Of a DNA stretch of 64,000 nt, positions 48,461 to 60,900 are shown piece after piece. This DNA comes from Chenopodium formosanum (Eukaryota > Streptophyta > Magnoliopsida > Caryophyllales > Amaranthaceae): contig CM044857.1 of the NCBI GenBank assembly GCA_024500155.1, positions 312,501 to 376,500 of the forward strand, read 5' to 3'. Below the pieces are notes generated by a model. It did no database searches, was not told where the DNA came from, and was given only the letters and a program-made list of their open reading frames with translations. How positions within the stretch are numbered: position 1 is the stretch's first letter; the number at the start of each line of letters is the position of its first letter. The position numbers and the translations under genes were made by a program.

Positions 48461-48720
48461 ATTTCCAGAAAAGGGTCCATTTTGGTTCTGTTAATGATAA
48501 TGCTGCTGCTTGTAGTGCTCCAAGGGTTCCAATATTTTCTACTGTTGTTCCTTCTATTCAAAAGAATGTTCAAGCCGGTGCTAGTGGACATATAACTACA
48601 AATGTTCTGAAAAGGGTCCATGTTGGTTCCATGAATGATAATGTTGTTGTTAGGGCTCCAAGAGTTCCAATACATTCTACTGTTCTTCCTTCCACTCAAA
48701 AGAATGTTCAAGCCGGTGCT
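48461..48720 (+). repeat. Duplicated segment of about 40 codons in the last transposase exon
   Basis: Two adjacent copies, about 48470-48585 and 48611-48720, encode KRVHFGSVNDNAAACSAPRV and KRVHVGSMNDNVVVRAPRV, each followed by VPI.ST and QKNVQAGA. They stay in one frame, so the duplication is a protein-level repeat. Confidence 0.85.
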
Positions 48721-48867
48721 AAGTCTTCAAGGATTAACAATGAAAGTGCTTCAAATGTTACAAGAAATGATCATGTTCTTTCTGGACAGTTTTCTACCAA
48801 GTATGATAGATTTTTAGCTTTTTTTGATACTAATGTAGCTAAGAGATTGGCTAATAATGGTAAATAA

Positions 48868-49378
48868 GAGAGCTCATTAGTATTTCATACTTGTAGAAAG
48901 AATTATATTGTCAAATTATATATTCTACACCATTAATGATATTATAATGTGTTTCTACAAAATATTATTGTTAATACAATTCATTAATTATAAAGATTAT
49001 TATTAACACTTGTAATTTTTTAATATATATGCTAAAAATATATGGTCATATAAAAGATCATAATTTAATTTATGTTTAAATATGAACATTTATGTTTATA
49101 TAAATGTTCATACAATTACTTACTGCATGTTCATTTTTGAAACGATAAATGTTCATTTTTGAAATGATAAATGTTCATAGAAATATGACTATATTGCTAT
49201 TTATAAATGAACAATTTATATGTAATATTGTTTATACATAAAATTGATTTAAAAGAAATATCCAAATACAAAACTTTGTAAAATAATAAGTACCAGTCTA
49301 TATATGAAATATAACTAGTCTATATATGAAATATAAAATATGACTATACTGCTATTTATAAATGAACATTTTATACTA
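48868..49378. other. Spacer between the convergent genes
   Basis: Very AT-rich. It contains a copy of the transposase-intron repeat (49040-49157), a tandem pair AGTCTATATATGAAATATAA (about 49294 and 49317), and a repeated ATATGACTATA.TGCTATTTATAAATGAACA block (about 49185 and 49338). No ORF is supported. Confidence 0.6.
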
Positions 49379-52300
49379 CTATTTTTCCAACTTTCTTGCT
49401 TTTCTTCTGTTAATCCTAGACTCAATGTTTTCTTCAAAAAACATCAGTTCAGTTGTGTATTGCATCCTCAGTTTCCTTTTTTGATCAACCTGTAAATGAG
49501 AATGAATTATAAGTTAAGAACAATTCTATGTTATATAAATGAACATTATGTCTTAGATAATTGAACATTTGATGTACTTACATTGTTTGCTTTCAGGTCA
49601 CAAATCCATTGTTCATTAGGATCAGCAGTGAAAGTTTCCATATGCTTCATGATGTAGACTCTACAGTTTGTGTAATCTGCATTGCTACACCATTTCATTT
49701 TTTCCAATACAATTTGATAATCTTCAATAGAATTTGCATCTTCATACCCAATGTGTTTCATGTATGCAGCCAATCCTTTTAACTGATTTGACCATTTAAC
49801 AATCAACAAATGAATATTTATCAATCCGAAAATGATCATTTATATTAAACATTTGTCAAAATAGATTTTAATATTTATCAACAAAAAAATGAACATTTAA
49901 ACAATAAGACAATTATTAAATTGTTATAAAATTTTAACTTACAATCATTTTTGGTTGGTCGAGATACTTTTGAGGTACTGGCACATGTTGTGGTAGCTTT
50001 CTATTGTCAATGATATGGATGGTATCCTTCATATGATTGATGCACAATACAAAAAAATGATTGGCATTTGCTACTGGAAAAAAGATCTGAACAAATAATA
50101 AATTGTTAGTGAACATTTAATTCATTATAATTGAACATTTAATTTATTATAATTGAGCAAATTATAAATTGTTACCTGTTTGTATCCAACAATGCTTTTG
50201 ATTTTGTACAGTTGCAACTCATTGTCTATTCTTTCTATGAATTCTTTAAATCTTTTTTCCATTGTTGACCCTTCCTTGTAGACTCTATCTGTGCACATAA
50301 TTTGCTGCATTGCTGTACATGTAAACATTAATTAATACATCCTTTGTTGAGTAATACATATCAAAAATAATTGATGTCAACTTACATGTGGCATTGTTGA
50401 GAAATATATCTTGTTTTTTGTGTTCTTATGATTTAGGATTGTAGCCCATGAATCAATGACACAATTAATAACTTGTACATCATCTCCAAGTGTTTTCATT
50501 TCTGCTCTAGTTATGAGATTGAGTCCATTATGATATAAAAGTACACTGGAAATGAACATTAAGCAATGTATAAATGAGTAATTTCCCAAGAAAATTATAA
50601 AAAAAATTAATGCAGTATGAATAAATTACCTTTCATCTTCTCCACTATAAGCAAAGTCACATACAAGTTGATTCATTGTTTTCTCATCCTTAAAAAGATC
50701 TTTGTATTTGACCATGTATGGAGATCTAAAAGCAAGAGGAAGAGTTTGGGATTGACGCTGTGGCCTCTTTGATGAACTGAACATATAATGAATTAAATAT
50801 GATCATATATGTATATACAAATGAACATTTAATACAATTTGAAAATAAAGGTTTGTAATTTATACCTCTCCTCTATGTTCTTTGCAAAATTTTTGCTCTT
50901 CTCTGGTTGTGTTTCATTTGAGTTCTCTTTAATTTTTTTTTTCATATTTTCTTCCCTGAACAAAAAGTTATTTATATATGAACATATTGGTTCCCACAAA
51001 TGTTCATTTATTAGTTGAGGGAGATATATAATATATTTACCTTTGGTCAGTATCTGAGAAAGATATATCTTTCTTCTTGTTCTTCATTGTCAGAATTTTC
51101 TTCTCTATCTCCATTGTTAGCATTTTCTTTTGTTTTCTGAAAAATCAAATCAAGTTAGTAACATAATGTTATGTTTATATTTTAACAACCAAATAATTAA
51201 TAGAAATCATTTAAAATTAGTTTACATTACATAAAAACTAATTAATATTACAATAACATATTAAAATTCATAAATTACATAAACCTTAATTGTTCTTGAT
51301 TAAATAAAACATTCTTCAGAGTTACATAAACCTTAATTGTTTTTCGATTTAACAAAATAAACTACATTATTACTAATAATACATAAAGCATCAATAATTG
51401 TTGGGGGTTTTGTTTTTTACCCCTGTTCCTGTTCACTTTCCTTGTCCTCCATAACTTCACTAATTGCTGGAGTTTTGTTTTCTAAAATGTCTTCTCCGTT
51501 TTTTTCTTTAAGAGGCTCATTTTCAACTTCTACAGAAGCAGAGGCTTGATTTTCAGTGCTCGTTGGATTTGTCAATCCTGCAGTTTTTAAAATGAACATT
51601 AATAAATATAAATATGAACATTATCAAATATAAATATGAACATTATATATAATAATTATGAACATATTATTTTCTTTTTAATTTACCCGTAGGAGAAGAT
51701 TTTCCAGTAGCATTTTCAACTGCTACAGAAGCAGAGGCTTCAGCTGCAATAACACCCATTGTTGTAGATGTTGGATGACTTGGATCTGATTTTGTTTTTT
51801 ACAAAAATTTTTTAGTTAAACATATCATTAGATATATTGAGTATAACATTTAAACATATATATTTTGTTCTTACAAATTTGTGGAGATGGAGAGTAAGTC
51901 CCAAACTGAATGCTTTGTTGATATTGTACTCCTCCTGTTTCTGTTTTTCTTTTTTGTTTTTTTTTTCCATATTAGCTGCTTTAAAAAACTCCCTTTCAGC
52001 TTCTACAATCGCATTCAAGAAATCTTCCGAGCTATAGATTTCTTCATCTTGGCTTAAGATTGATGGTTCTCTTGCCACTTTCCCCATAACCTCAACAACT
52101 TTTTTTACCAAGTCATTTTCGAGGAATATTTCCTTTGCTTTCAACAGTTTGCATGTTTGATAGTTTTAACAAGGAACGACCAGTTTCAATCACCACATTA
52201 ATGAAATCATTCATGAAAATCTAGATTATAAAGAAATTATTAGATTTTAAACAATACATTTCAGATTAAAGAAATGAACATTTATGTATTTCAAAGTGTT

Positions 52301-54123
52301 CATTTTACATACCTCAGGACTGATTTCAGCTTCTTCAACAATTCTAGGAAGTATTTTCCCTTTACCAAGTCCCAATTCCAATTCATTTTTATTCTTTCAA
52401 GAACCATGTCCCGTTTCCAAACAGAAATAATGGGGTTTGTTCTTGGTGGCTTTTTACCCAATCTCTGAACTCTATCAAAATAGAACAGCTACAAAAGAAA
52501 TAATAATGAACATTTATCAGAGTATATATGATCAATTATCAAACAGATTTGAACAATTATCAATCAACAAATGAATATTATTTTATATGATCAATTATCA
52601 AAATAGATTTGAACAATTATCAAAACAGATTTGAACAATTATTAAAAAATGAACATTATTATTCATACCATCAGAAATTGCAGGGGTCCTTTGTAGAATC
52701 CCTTGCTTGACTGTTTTCTCCAATCAACATGGTTCTTCATCAGTGAATTAAAAACATATTGACACCAATTCAAGTTTTTAATTCTTTCTTTGTGCATTGT
52801 TGAATAGAAAAACTTGTAATGGCACCAATTGTTTTGTATGCACTTTATCAATGCATTCACTACCACCACCAAAAAGTTTGTAATGAAATCTTCATTGTCA
52901 GGTCTGTCTTTCTCAAACTTTTTGTCAATGTATTTTGCCACAATTTGGCTTACAGAAGGAATATTTCCATTCCATTTTCCTCTTCACTTCTTCATAAAAC
53001 TTTCAAACTCCTCACTTGCTTTTTCTGATTTTGCTTCAACAATGGGTATTTCTCCCATTAGTAGACCATATACTACTCTAACATCCTCTACTTCCACTTC
53101 AATCGATTGATTTTTTGGAAGTTCAAAAGTTTGACTATTTTCTTCAAAACTGTTCAAAATCCAATAACAGAAACTTTGGTCCAACTAAGGTAACTGGATT
53201 TGAAGTAGGGGTCCTAATCCAATCTCCTCTGTCACTAATTTCTGTTCTTTACTCATTTTTTATCCATTGCATCAACTTCACATGCCCCCCTCTTGTTGAT
53301 GCTTTCTCTTCCTGAAACTCCTCTTCATCAATTTCCTCAACTTCCTTTGCCTCAACTATTTCTATTTTTTGTTTCCTTTTTCTCCTACCCTCGCCTTCTG
53401 GCTTATACACAACTAACTCTTGCACCTTCTTCTCAGCCTTTGCCTTCACTAGCTTCTCCTCCTTCTCCTTCTTTGCCTTTTTCTTCTTTGGCTTTATTTC
53501 AACCTCCTCCTCCTCCTCCAATTCATCTTTTTCCTCACTGACAGGTTCTTGTTCAGCTTTATAGACAGATTCTTCACTATCATCACCACTGTCAGTTGAA
53601 CTTTCATCAGAATGATCTTGAGATGGTTCATCAGATGGTACTTATTGTATTTTTTTTTCTCTTCCCAACATTTTTCTCGGCAAGGGCTGACAACTGAAAA
53701 TTGAAATCAATATAAAAGTCATCATATATTATTCAATGTATTGAAATGAATTTTAATCAAATGATAAAATGAACAAAAAAGTTTTATATATGATCATTCT
53801 ATACATTGAAATTGAACATTTATCACATATCATTATATACCTGCTTTTCTTTTTCCAGCAACCTTAGAAGTTTTCTGCAGTTGTCATGTAGATCTCTTTT
53901 TTCCACCTACATAAATTTTAAAGTTTTGTATATTACATATAAATTTTATATTTTATAATACATAACAAACTTTTAATATATTGAACATTTACCCTTATTG
54001 CCTTGTTGTTCTACAACTTTTTCAGCAGGAGCACTAACCATTTTTTTAATAGGTGTTGCAACATATTCAGCAGGGGCACCTGCCATTTTTTTTATAGGAG
54101 TAGGTGTTGCAGAAGGTGCACCA
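49379..54123 (-). pseudogene. Ulp1 (C48) protease-like gene of the MULE, interrupted
   Basis: Minus-strand exons at the catalytic end, all GT-AG and in phase: 50955-50866, 50776-50630, 50545-50386, 50304-50176, 50086-49943, 49782-49582, 49489-49379 (stop TAG). The catalytic His is in NANHFFVLCI, Asp in IHIIDN, Cys in YTNCRVYIMKHME, matching the H-D-C order of SUMO proteases. GDDVQVINCVIDSWATILN resembles the segment before the protease in this plant family. Upstream parts, with uncertain edges, include Glu/Lys-rich linkers (51040-51140, 51417-51590, 51812-52140, 53190-53690) and an N-terminal domain (52663-53180, with KNLNWCQYVFNSLMKN) like the DUF1985-type part of MULE-borne Ulp1 proteins. 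The 5' end is cut by a gypsy insertion at 54124, so no functional transcript is expected from this copy. Confidence 0.75.
52520..52645. repeat. Tandem ATCAATTATCAAA/AGATTTGAACAATTATCA repeats in a Ulp1-gene intron
   Basis: AGATTTGAACAATTATCA recurs at about 52543, 52602 and 52626, with ATATGATCAATTATCAAA before the first two. It is non-coding and lies between Ulp1-gene exons. Confidence 0.7.
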
Positions 54124-54899
54124 TGTCATGACTCATGTCCCACACCCACCAAGGCAGCAACAAGCGTCAATTGGGCACTAGGCAGCAATTCGGGCCAAGG
54201 GAGATGCCCATGGGTGCTAGGAAGCACCTTCCCCCTAAAGATCTTTATTTTGATTTGGTGCTGTTTTCCTTGTGAACACCCAATTGACAATAACATAATA
54301 ATGGGTCATTTGGGCGACCAAATAAAACCCAAATGATCCCAAACTTTGGGGTCCACCGTTTTTGGGCCCAATGAACACAATGGTGCAGCCGGATTTTCAA
54401 GGAGAAGTCCGGAACCTCCTAGAACATGCTAGGAGACTCGGGATGCGTCCGGAAGCTTCTAGGACTTTCTAGGAAGCTCCTGTACATTCTTATAGGCCTA
54501 GAGTAGTATAGAATACTCCGAAATGATGTACATATGAGTAAGAACTTAGAGTTGTATAGAAGGCTCTAGAAAAGTAAGCATCTAGGATCCTCCATTTGAG
54601 GAGGTTAGAATGTTCTAGAGTGGAAGTCTCTAGGAACTTGGGAAGCCTATAAATAGGGACCTTCCCCTCATTTTGTAAATAATTTTAGACACTTGTAAAC
54701 TTCTCTCAAGCAATACAAAGCATTTCTCTCTTGTTCACTTACGTACTTGCTCACTTAACCATTTTTCCAGCATTCTCACTTAACTTGTAGCATCGTACTT
54801 AGCATAGCTAAGGTACTTTGGGGATCCTTGACTAGAGTTGCAGGGGTAATTCTAGTAGGACGCGTGCAAGGGACTTAGGGAAAGAGTCAGCACGAGACA
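54124..54899 (+). repeat. 5' LTR of the gypsy element
   Basis: 776 bp beginning TGTCATGACTCATGTCCC and ending GAGACA two bases before the primer-binding site. It contains a CCTATAAATAGGGACC box near 54650, the likely promoter. With no second LTR in view, the left edge rests on the TG start and the break in Ulp1-gene similarity. Confidence 0.75.
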
Positions 54900-54901
54900 A
54901 G

Positions 54902-54913
54902 TGGTATCAGAGC
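54902..54913 (+). other. Primer-binding site (initiator Met tRNA)
   Basis: TGGTATCAGAGC is the standard plant retroelement primer site pairing with the initiator methionine tRNA 3' end. Confidence 0.9.
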
Positions 54914-54985
54914 TACGTTGATCTTAGGGGCGGTTTGTTGCAAAGTTGAACGGGTTACGATACGAGGTTAGGTGCGGAGCGGACG

Positions 54986-57900
54986 ATGGCACAACAAAAG
55001 GACATTGGATCAATCATAGAGGAACCACAGACAAGCAAGAAGGTAAGTCGTACTTTATTGCTTGAGGAAAAGGTGACTTCTTTGGAGTGCTCCATCGCTA
55101 ATCATCTCGACAGCCTTCGGCAGCTGGCTGATAGCTCTGGTGAGCTCCCAGGAAGAGTAGACGGCATCAAAGGGGATGTCGAAGGAATTGAAACAAGGGT
55201 CCAAGAGTTAGAGTCTGATACGGTAGAGATGAAGGACGGGACACAACTCCTAGTAAACCAAATGGCCGATGCTATTCGGTCAGAAATGACTCAACTCAAG
55301 GACACCTTCATGAAGGAGCTAGGCTCCTTGAAAGAGAAGATCGAGTCCTTACAAGCCAACGTAGTGTTGTGCAAGTCGGCTGTGGTCGGGAGCGCCACGG
55401 TTCAGGAGGGACCTAAGATCAAGGTTCCCGAACCACCGAAGTACCAAGGGAAGCGGGATGCTAGAGAGTTAGATAACTTCCTATGGAGAATCAAGAGGTA
55501 CTTTGATGCGTTGCATCTAAGGGATGATGCAACAAAGATAAGCACTGCTACAATGTATTTGGCTGATGATGTCATCCTATGGTGGAGGAGACGGGAGTCC
55601 GACATAAAAAAGGGACTTGTCTCACTCACTACTTGGGACGAGTTCAAGGCAGATTTCAAGAAGCAATTCTATCCGGAGAATGCAGAGAAGATTGCCATGA
55701 AGAAGTTACGTGGGCTGAAGCATACGGGGTCTATCAAGGAGTATGTCAAGCAGTATACTTTACTTATGCTCGAGGTGACAAAGATGCCGGAGAAGACCTA
55801 ACTTCTCTATTTCATGGATGGGCTCCAAAGATGGGCAGAACAAGAGCTGAAACGCCGCAACGTTCAGACTCTTGCCGATGCCATTGCTGTGGCCGAATCC
55901 CTATTCAAGTACAAACAGGATACGAAGAAGGACCGGGGCAGCAAGTCGAGTAGCGATAGCAAAGGGAAAGGTGGGGGAGCCAAACCCAACGATTGCAGCC
56001 ACAATGGGGGTAAGCCGTCCGAGAAGAAAGACAAGGCAAAGGAGAAAGATAAGTCTTCGGATGGCAAAGAAAAACAGGGTTGTTTATTGTGCGGAGGGCC
56101 ACACTGGGCTAGAGAGTGCCCACAGCGACAGAAGCTCAATGCTTTGATCGCTAGTTCGTCCGGGGAATTGTCAGGGGACGAGGCGCATATGGGGACTATG
56201 CGTTTGTGTTGCATGAAGGCCACGGAGTTCACACCAAGTGAGAGCTTAGCCAAGGTAAGCATGCTACCCCGAACGAAACCATTTCTTATTTTTGTAGAGG
56301 CCAAGGTGAATGGGCAAGCCTCCAAGGCACTCATTGATACAGGTGCAACAAACAATTTCATTGCTCTTCAAGAAGCTACAAGATTGGGGATCAAGTTCGT
56401 CAAAAGGGCCGGGTCCTTGAAGAACGTAAACTCAAAACCAGCCCCAATCCATGGTGTAGCTAGCAAGGTACCCATTCGTTTGGGAGAATGGGAGGGTACC
56501 ATCGATCTTACCGTGATAGACATGGATGATTATCCACTAGTGTTGGGACTTCAGTTCTTCGACACGGTAAGACCTTTTTCTTTCGAGAAGGATGGAACGA
56601 TGACCATTGCAAAAGATCAAGGGGCATGGTCCATCCCAACATCTTTAGAAGAGGTGGAAGCTAAGACGATCTTAGCCATACAACTGAAGAAAGGAGTCAA
56701 AAGGGGGCAACAGACGTTCTTGGCTACACTAGTAGAGGAGGAGCCTCATGGGGGTGAGGTTCCAACAGAGGTGACCAGAGTTCTTGAAGAGTTCAAAGAC
56801 GTCATGCCTCCAGAACTACCCAAGAGACTTCCCCCTAGGACGAAAGTCGACCATCAGATTGAGCTGGAGCCTGGGACAAGGCCTCCAGCCATGGCACCAC
56901 ACCGGATGGCCCCACCTGTAATACCTCGTATTTTTGTACGTATTTTATTTAAAATAGGTATTTTGAGAAGTATTTAATTGAATTTAAATGTTTTATTTAA
57001 AGTATTTTATTTATTTATTTTAATAAATTGGAAATATTTTATAAAAGGAAAGTTTATTTAATTAATTATTTTAATTAAGTTGGGGTTTAATTTAGGAAAG
57101 TTTATTTTAGTAAAGTTTTATTAGGGATAGGATTAGGAAAATTAAAAAGGGAAAGTCTAGGGAGAAAGGGTTTTGGAGAAGGGGTATAAATATCCCACAT
57201 ATGAGGCAAATCAAACTTTGCCCAGAGTGGAGAAAAACCCAAGGTAAACTTCTCTCTCCTTTTCCTTATTCTTTTTTTTTCTTTTCCTTCTCCCCTTCCC
57301 CTTATTTTTTTCGGCCACCCCACCACCACCGCTGCAGCCACCGGCAGCAGGTGGCTGCCGCCGCCAGCAGCACCAGCCGCAGGCGGCCACCGGCGCCGGC
57401 AGCCGGCTGGTGGTGGCTGCCACTTTCTTCCTCCCTCTTTTTCGAATAAAAAAAATTTAATTTTTGTTTTAAAAATCAATTTAATCCTAGATCTAAATAT
57501 TAATTATGGGTTTTGTGATTTGATTTTAGTGTTTGATTAGAAGTATTATATTAATTAATTTTCAGATTATGTTTTTAATTAAAAAGCCCCAATTTTTGAA
57601 ACCCTAGGTTCTTGATTTATAAATTATTGAAGGATTATGATATATAATGGTGTAAACCTTTGATTAAAGTGTTTTAAGACCAATTTACAGCAAGATTTAA
57701 TTAAAATAAAGTGCTGGAATTTTTGGTAAAGCATTAAAAATCAAGTTTCTTTAAGGAATTTTAATTACCCATTAATTGAGATTGAATTATGATGTTTTAA
57801 ATACAATTTCAGCTTATTTTAAATAAATTACGAGGGGTTTTATAATAGTATATATTGCTGGAAATTTGTGAAGAGTGGATTTTAATATCCTTTTATGATT

Positions 57901-60900
57901 TTAAATTGTAGGAGACTTTGAAGTGAGTGATTTCTATTAATTGTGGCGATATTAAGATCGTATTCAAGGTACGTTCGCGTACTTAGCATAATTATGTCGA
58001 TGTAATAGCATGCTAAATGTGTTTGATTCATTACAAGTAGTATCATGCTAGGTTTGGTTTGGAAATTATGATTTGGATGTTATTGGTTATTTGGATTATG
58101 AAGCATGATTTATTTGTGATGGAATATTGGATGGAAAATAATAATTTGGAATATTATTTATGAACCACATATTTATTTATGGTATGCTAGAGAGCATGTT
58201 TGATTAAACTAAGTGTTTAGTTTGGTTTGGAATATTGAAAAGGAATTTTATTAAGGTTCATATAATTTTTATTGATGCTTTAAGCATGAGGAAAGGAGCT
58301 ATATAAGTGTCTATGTACACGAGGAATAAATTGTATGTTGGTGCCTTAGTGTACTTAAGGTGTTTTTAACACCGAGGGATAGGATTTGTGGCGCTTTATG
58401 CGTTTAAGGTGTCATTGGCACCGAGGTAGAATTAAAAAGGGTTCAACATTAAATATTATGTGATCACTAATTATCCAAGAGTTAAATTGATGTATTTGAT
58501 TGTTTGAATAGTTATTGTCGATTGAATGATTATGGTTTGAGAGTCATCACCAAGTTTAGTAATCGGTAAATAACGTAAAGTGAAAGAGATTACGCACCAA
58601 AACTCTTGGAACGTATATACCTTGAGTATGAACATATGGGGGGAGTTATGGGGTTTTATATTTAACCATAACTTCTAATGGAGACAGGACGCTGTATATT
58701 CCTTTTTATTATTATTATTATTATGCGCTGGAATTCCGCCACCTATGTGTGGTTTTTGATGCTGGCACGGTTAGCTCCCGTGTCAGTAACCTCAATTTAT
58801 TGGGGGAGGCTAGGGGGAAACCCGTTCGATGCGTAATCAATGCTTAATAAATTATTTAGTGTCTAGTGAGAATTTTTATTGAATGTGGTATGCTTGAAAA
58901 ACAGGTGCAACAAGGTAAGTAGTGTGTTGATAGGAAATTGTATGTTAGTGTGTTAATTACGCTTATGTACTCAGCTTTGCTGATTGTGTGTTTTGTGTGT
59001 TATTGGCCTTGTCTTTATCTTGGCCCTATGATGACCCATTTATAATGGAGAGTAGTGGAAATAGGTAGAGATAAGTTTTTCAGGTGTTGAAGCATATTCA
59101 TGAATGGGCATGAGTGAAGAGCGTATCATGCTAGTTTCCATAAATTTATCATGTGTTTATCGCTTTAATTATTTATGATAATATTATTATGTGCGACTAA
59201 CGAAAATGTTTTGAGTTTGGTTTGGTTTTAATAAGGGCCTATAATGGTTCCAAGTTGTAGGTTGATTTTAATTTTACTTCGTTTGACTTTAGTTTGACTT
59301 TATTTTCGTTGATTTACTTTTTAAGTTGACTTGTTTTGAAAGGGTTTGAAATTAGACTTTCGCTGTGTGTCTTTGATAGTTGCCTTAGCTGTTATCACGG
59401 TGGCGGTAATATCTTAGATATTCCTAATTTGAGATTTTAATTAGAGCAAAACAGGTATTTTAAGGGAAAGGAATTTCTAGGGTGTTACACCACCAGAGCT
59501 GGAAGAACTCAGGAAGCAACTCAAGGAGCTGCTGGAGTCGGGATTCATCAGACCATCCAAGGCGCCATATGGAGCACCTGTGCTATTCCAACGCAAGCAT
59601 GATGGGAGCTTGCGAATGTGCATCGACTATCGGGCATTAAACTAAATCACCGTGAAGAACAAGTATCCAATCCCGTTAGTCGCCGATCTCTTCGATCGCT
59701 TGGGCAAAGCCAGGTACTTCTCTAAACTTGACCTCAGGTCGGGGTATTGGCAAGTACGCATCGCCGAAGGCGATGAGCCTAAGACCACCTGCGTCACTCG
59801 CTATGGGTCATTTGAGTTCTTGGTGATGCCTTTCGGCCTCACCAACGCCCCGTCCACGTTTTGTACATCAATGAACAAGATATTCCAGCCATTTCTTGAC
59901 AAGTTCGTCGTCGTCTATCTCGACGATATCGTCGTATATAGCGATGACCTAACAAGCCACTTGGAGCATTTGAGGCAGGTGTTCCGGGTATTGCGGGAGA
60001 ACGAGCTCTATGTAAAACGGGAGAAGTGCTCGTTCGCTCAAGATGAGGTGTCCTTCTTGGGGAACCGCATTCGGGATGGAAAGATTATGATGGAGCATGA
60101 CAAGGTGCGCTCCATCAACGTGTGGGAAGAGCCTAAGAACGTTTCCGAAATAAGGTCGTTCCTTGGGTTAGCAAACTATTATCGGCAATTCATCAAAAGC
60201 TATTCAGCACGGGCAGCACCATTAACGGACCTATTAAAGAAGAAGGTACAGTGGTGTTGGAGTGAGAAATGTCAAAGGGCCTTTGATGACCTGAAGAAGG
60301 CGGTCACCAGCGAGCCCGTACTAGCATTGCCCGACTATAGCAAGCCGTTCGAGCTCCATACGGATGCCTCCGACTTTGCTATTGGAGGTGTACTAATGCA
60401 AGAGGGGCATCCAATTGCCTACGAATCACGCAAGCTCAACGATATTGAGAAGAGGTATCCTGTGCACGACAAGGAGATGACGGCCATCATCCATTGCTTG
60501 CGCATTTGGAGGCATTACTTGCTGGGGAGTCGATTTATCATTTATACCGACAATGTCGCTACAAGCTACTTCCAAAACCAGAAGTAAATTAGTCCCAAGC
60601 AAGCTCGTTGGTAGGATTTCTTGGCTGATTATGACTATGTCATGGAATACAAGCCAGGCAAAGTCAATTTTGTCGCCGATGCTCTAAGCCGAAAGGCTAT
60701 GCTTGCTATTATTAGTAGCATCACAAGCATCATCCTTGATCGGATCAAGGATGGCCTCCCTCGTGATCCTATGGCTAAGGGACTGATGGAGTTGGCCAAG
60801 GAGGGGAGAACTCGAAAATTTTGGGTAGAGGATGGGGTCCTCTACACTACTGGACGACGGGTCTTCGTGCCTAAGTGGGATAATCTTAGGCGCGACATTC

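Larger units (their letters stand above)
44706..48867 (+). pseudogene. FAR1/FRS-type Mutator-like (MULE) transposase gene, frameshifted
   Basis: Exon 1 is 44706-44796. Exon 2 runs 45448-46554 and the next exon starts at 46822. From the N-terminus the product has a FAR1 DNA-binding domain (EAYEMYNEYAFRNGFGVRVG, then C/H residues), and a MULE transposase core with DTTYRTNNYG (first catalytic Asp), TDQAQA (second Asp) and QRSETTN (candidate Glu). A SWIM zinc finger follows (FCTCMF...LLCSHSLR). Small 3' exons (about 47965-48053, 48131-48202, 48292-48355, 48436-48867) add a Ser/Asn-rich tail ending at 48867. A one-base loss near 45912 and another frame change near 47113-47119 break the frame, and a TAG ends the exon near 48202 where a CAG is likely ancestral. 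MULE transposases of this class gave rise to plant FAR1/FHY3 factors; this copy looks like a recently dead transposase. Confidence 0.85.
44706..54123. mobile_element. Mutator-like element core with two convergent genes (ends not resolved)
   Basis: A plus-strand FAR1-type transposase gene and a minus-strand Ulp1-like gene face each other with about 510 bp between their stop codons. Convergent two-gene layout is known for MuDR, and Ulp1-like genes ride on some plant MULEs (the Kaonashi type). The right terminal repeat would lie beyond the gypsy insertion and outside the window, so terminal repeats cannot be paired here. Coordinates give only the coding core. Confidence 0.6.

Noticed and set aside
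52500..52660. CRISPR-like array
   Set aside because: Imperfect AT-rich tandem repeats without unique spacers, in a plant transposon intron.
55864..56361. 165-codon minus-strand ORF
   Set aside because: Antisense shadow of the gypsy gag and zinc knuckle region.
57102..57479. Gly/Ala/Pro-rich ORFs on both strands
   Set aside because: Part of the solo LTR leader with low complexity; no domain.
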